Positions 4,342 to 5,409 of a stretch of 5,409 nucleotides of DNA are shown piece after piece. Position numbers and translations under genes: made by a program. Position 1 is the stretch's first letter, and the number at the start of each line of letters is the position of its first letter. The notes beneath the pieces are model-generated. The model saw only the letters and a program-made list of their open reading frames with translations, was not told the DNA's origin and did not search any database. Source of the stretch: DASTHS01 sp035718085 (lineage in GTDB: Bacteria; Actinomycetota; Acidimicrobiia; Acidimicrobiales; Palsa-688); NCBI GenBank assembly GCA_035718085.1, contig DASTHS010000112.1:1-5409 (forward strand). The letters are read 5' to 3'.

Positions 4342-5349
4342 TCAGCCCTCGGCGTTGACCTTCGGCATGATCTCCTCGGCCAGGCGCTTGAGGTCGTCGA
4401 GGGTCTTGGAGGTGGGCACGTCACGGAACGGCGGCCACAGCAGCGGCATGGTCATGCCCGCCTCCTGGTAGCGCTTGAGCATGTCCTCGATCTGCTGCGC
4501 GGTGCCGGCGAGCAGGTTGGACGCCTTGCCGTTGTTCGACATGTCGGTGGGCTCGTCGGTGATGGTGAACCAGATCATGCTGCACACGTCGAAGCCGGCC
4601 GGGAGCTCCTTGCCGAGCTCTCCCATCTCGTGCTCGATCTCGCCCTTCCAGCGCTTGATGTCGTCGGGCGAGTCCTGGATGCCGATCCAGCCCTGCAGGC
4701 CGTACTTGGCGATGCGCTTGGCCGACCGCTTCGGGTCTTTCAGGCCCGAGAAGTAGATCGGCGGCCCCGGCTGCTGGATCGGCTTGTGGCCGAAGCCGCA
4801 CGGCTCGAAGTCGGCGAACTCGCCGTGGTACTCGAACAGCTCGTTGGTCCAGATGCCCTGCATGATCTCGATGGTCTCGCGCACGTGGGCGTGGCGGCGG
4901 GGGAAGAGGTGGGTGACGCTGCACGCCGCGAACTCCTCGGGCATCCACCCCGAGCCGACGCCCACGTTGAGGCGGCCGTTGCTCAGGTGGTCCTGGGTGG
5001 CCAGCTCCGCGGCCAGCACACCGGGCGACCGGTAGGGGGTGTCGATGATGCTCATCCCGATGCGCACCTTGGTGGTCTTGGCCGCCAGCCACGGGATGAG
5101 GGTCATGCCCTGGAACCACTTGCCGCGCGCGATGACCGGCATGATGTTCGGGAAGTCGGTCATCATCCCGAACGGGAACTGCAGCTCGGTGCGGTCGGAC
5201 GCCTCGGGCACGACCACCCGGTCGAGGGTCCAGACCGAGTCGAAGTCGAGCTCCTCGGCCCGCGCGGTGAGGTCCTCCAGCGCCCAGGTGGCCCCGGTGC
5301 GCACGCCCTCGTCGTCGTCGACGACCAGCACCTGACGCCGCTCGGGCAC
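4342..5349 (-). CDS. LLM-class probable F420-dependent oxidoreductase (bacterial luciferase-like)
   Basis: A TIM-barrel oxidoreductase of about 335 residues; relatives use F420 or FMN to oxidise or reduce small molecules. Recognised parts are AEELDFDSVWTLDRVVVP (31-48), where Arg44 stands at the position often held by His after Asp, PWLAAKTTKVRIGMSI (86-101), TPYRSPGVLAAELATQDHLSNGRLNVGVGSGW (104-135) with the glycine-rich cofactor-phosphate strand, and then PEEF and the RETIEIMQGIW helix. The first strand is odd: RQVLVVDDDEGVRTGA (5-20) reads like the start of a response-regulator receiver domain, not the usual LLM start. GTG 5349 is chosen because TACATT ends 7 bases before it; TTG 5367 is possible. 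The frame is open to the window edge, so a longer, 5'-truncated gene cannot be excluded. Its protein is less Ala/Arg-rich than its neighbours'. Substrate unknown. Confidence 0.87.
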   Translation of the reverse strand: MPERRQVLVVDDDEGVRTGATWALEDLTARAEELDFDSVWTLDRVVVPEASDRTELQFPFGMMTDFPNIMPVIARGKWFQGMTLIPWLAAKTTKVRIGMSIIDTPYRSPGVLAAELATQDHLSNGRLNVGVGSGWMPEEFAACSVTHLFPRRHAHVRETIEIMQGIWTNELFEYHGEFADFEPCGFGHKPIQQPGPPIYFSGLKDPKRSAKRIAKYGLQGWIGIQDSPDDIKRWKGEIEHEMGELGKELPAGFDVCSMIWFTITDEPTDMSNNGKASNLLAGTAQQIEDMLKRYQEAGMTMPLLWPPFRDVPTSKTLDDLKRLAEEIMPKVNAEG

Positions 5350-5356
5350 GCCGGCG

Positions 5357-5362
5357 AATGTA
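5357..5362 (-). promoter_or_regulatory. -10-like element of the LLM gene
   Basis: On the minus strand TACATT (TANNNT) ends 7 bases before the GTG at 5349, the same spacing seen at the other leading genes. There is no SD between it and the GTG, and no clear -35 in the GC-rich bases up to 5409, which hold no other recognisable feature. Confidence 0.4.
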
Positions 5363-5409
5363 GCCAACGCCTGCGCCGACGACCCTGCGGGCGCCGCCCG
5401 CCGAGCCCG

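Noticed and set aside
2304..4351. Identical 10-mer TCAGCCCTCG at 2304-2313 and 4342-4351
   Set aside because: Both simply encode a C-terminal Glu-Gly followed by TGA on the minus strand; coincidence of short tails, not a repeat element.
5307..5326. GTCGTC/GACGAC repeat and palindrome near the LLM start
   Set aside because: It comes from consecutive Val and Asp codons (VVDDDE) in the reading frame; no sign of an independent site.

Overview
The window is GC-rich throughout, with third codon positions that are nearly always G or C. Its gene content is typical of a high-GC actinobacterium: two predicted F420-dependent enzymes of different folds, a single-cluster ferredoxin of the actinobacterial P450-partner type, and several starts that look leaderless. 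An Acidimicrobiia-like or mycobacteria-like lineage fits, but there is no rRNA or other marker here to decide it. This placement is inference.

Layout. Positions 1-2257 (+) hold the end of an ABC importer operon of the nitrate/sulfonate/taurine/vitamin-precursor class: the C-terminal third of the ATPase, a complete permease, and a lipoprotein substrate-binding protein, joined by 11- and 4-base overlaps. A strong hairpin ends the operon. Positions 2304-3121 (-) hold a two-gene unit, a histidine phosphatase followed by a small 3Fe-4S-type ferredoxin. Positions 3244-3797 (+) hold a Phd/YefM antitoxin and RelE/ParE toxin pair overlapping by 4 bases, with a near-palindromic candidate operator over its promoter. 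Positions 3883-4311 (+) hold an Rv0121-type F420 pyridoxamine-oxidase-fold protein. It converges on an F420-type luciferase-like (LLM) oxidoreductase at 4342-5349 (-). The reading frame of the LLM gene stays open to the window edge.

How the genes relate. The importer genes form one machine: lipoprotein receptor, membrane channel and ATPase. The toxin and antitoxin form one autoregulated module. The other genes are metabolic neighbours whose joint role the sequence does not show. I found no clearly new multi-gene system. The most distinctive signals are non-coding. A TANNNT element sits 7-8 bases before the first codon of four transcription units, which suggests leaderless mRNAs. Several stop codons sit in the loops of GC-rich hairpins. 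A palindrome covers the toxin-antitoxin -10 element. Two protein oddities also deserve a look: a response-regulator-like first 17 residues on the LLM enzyme, and a degenerate EAA loop in the permease.
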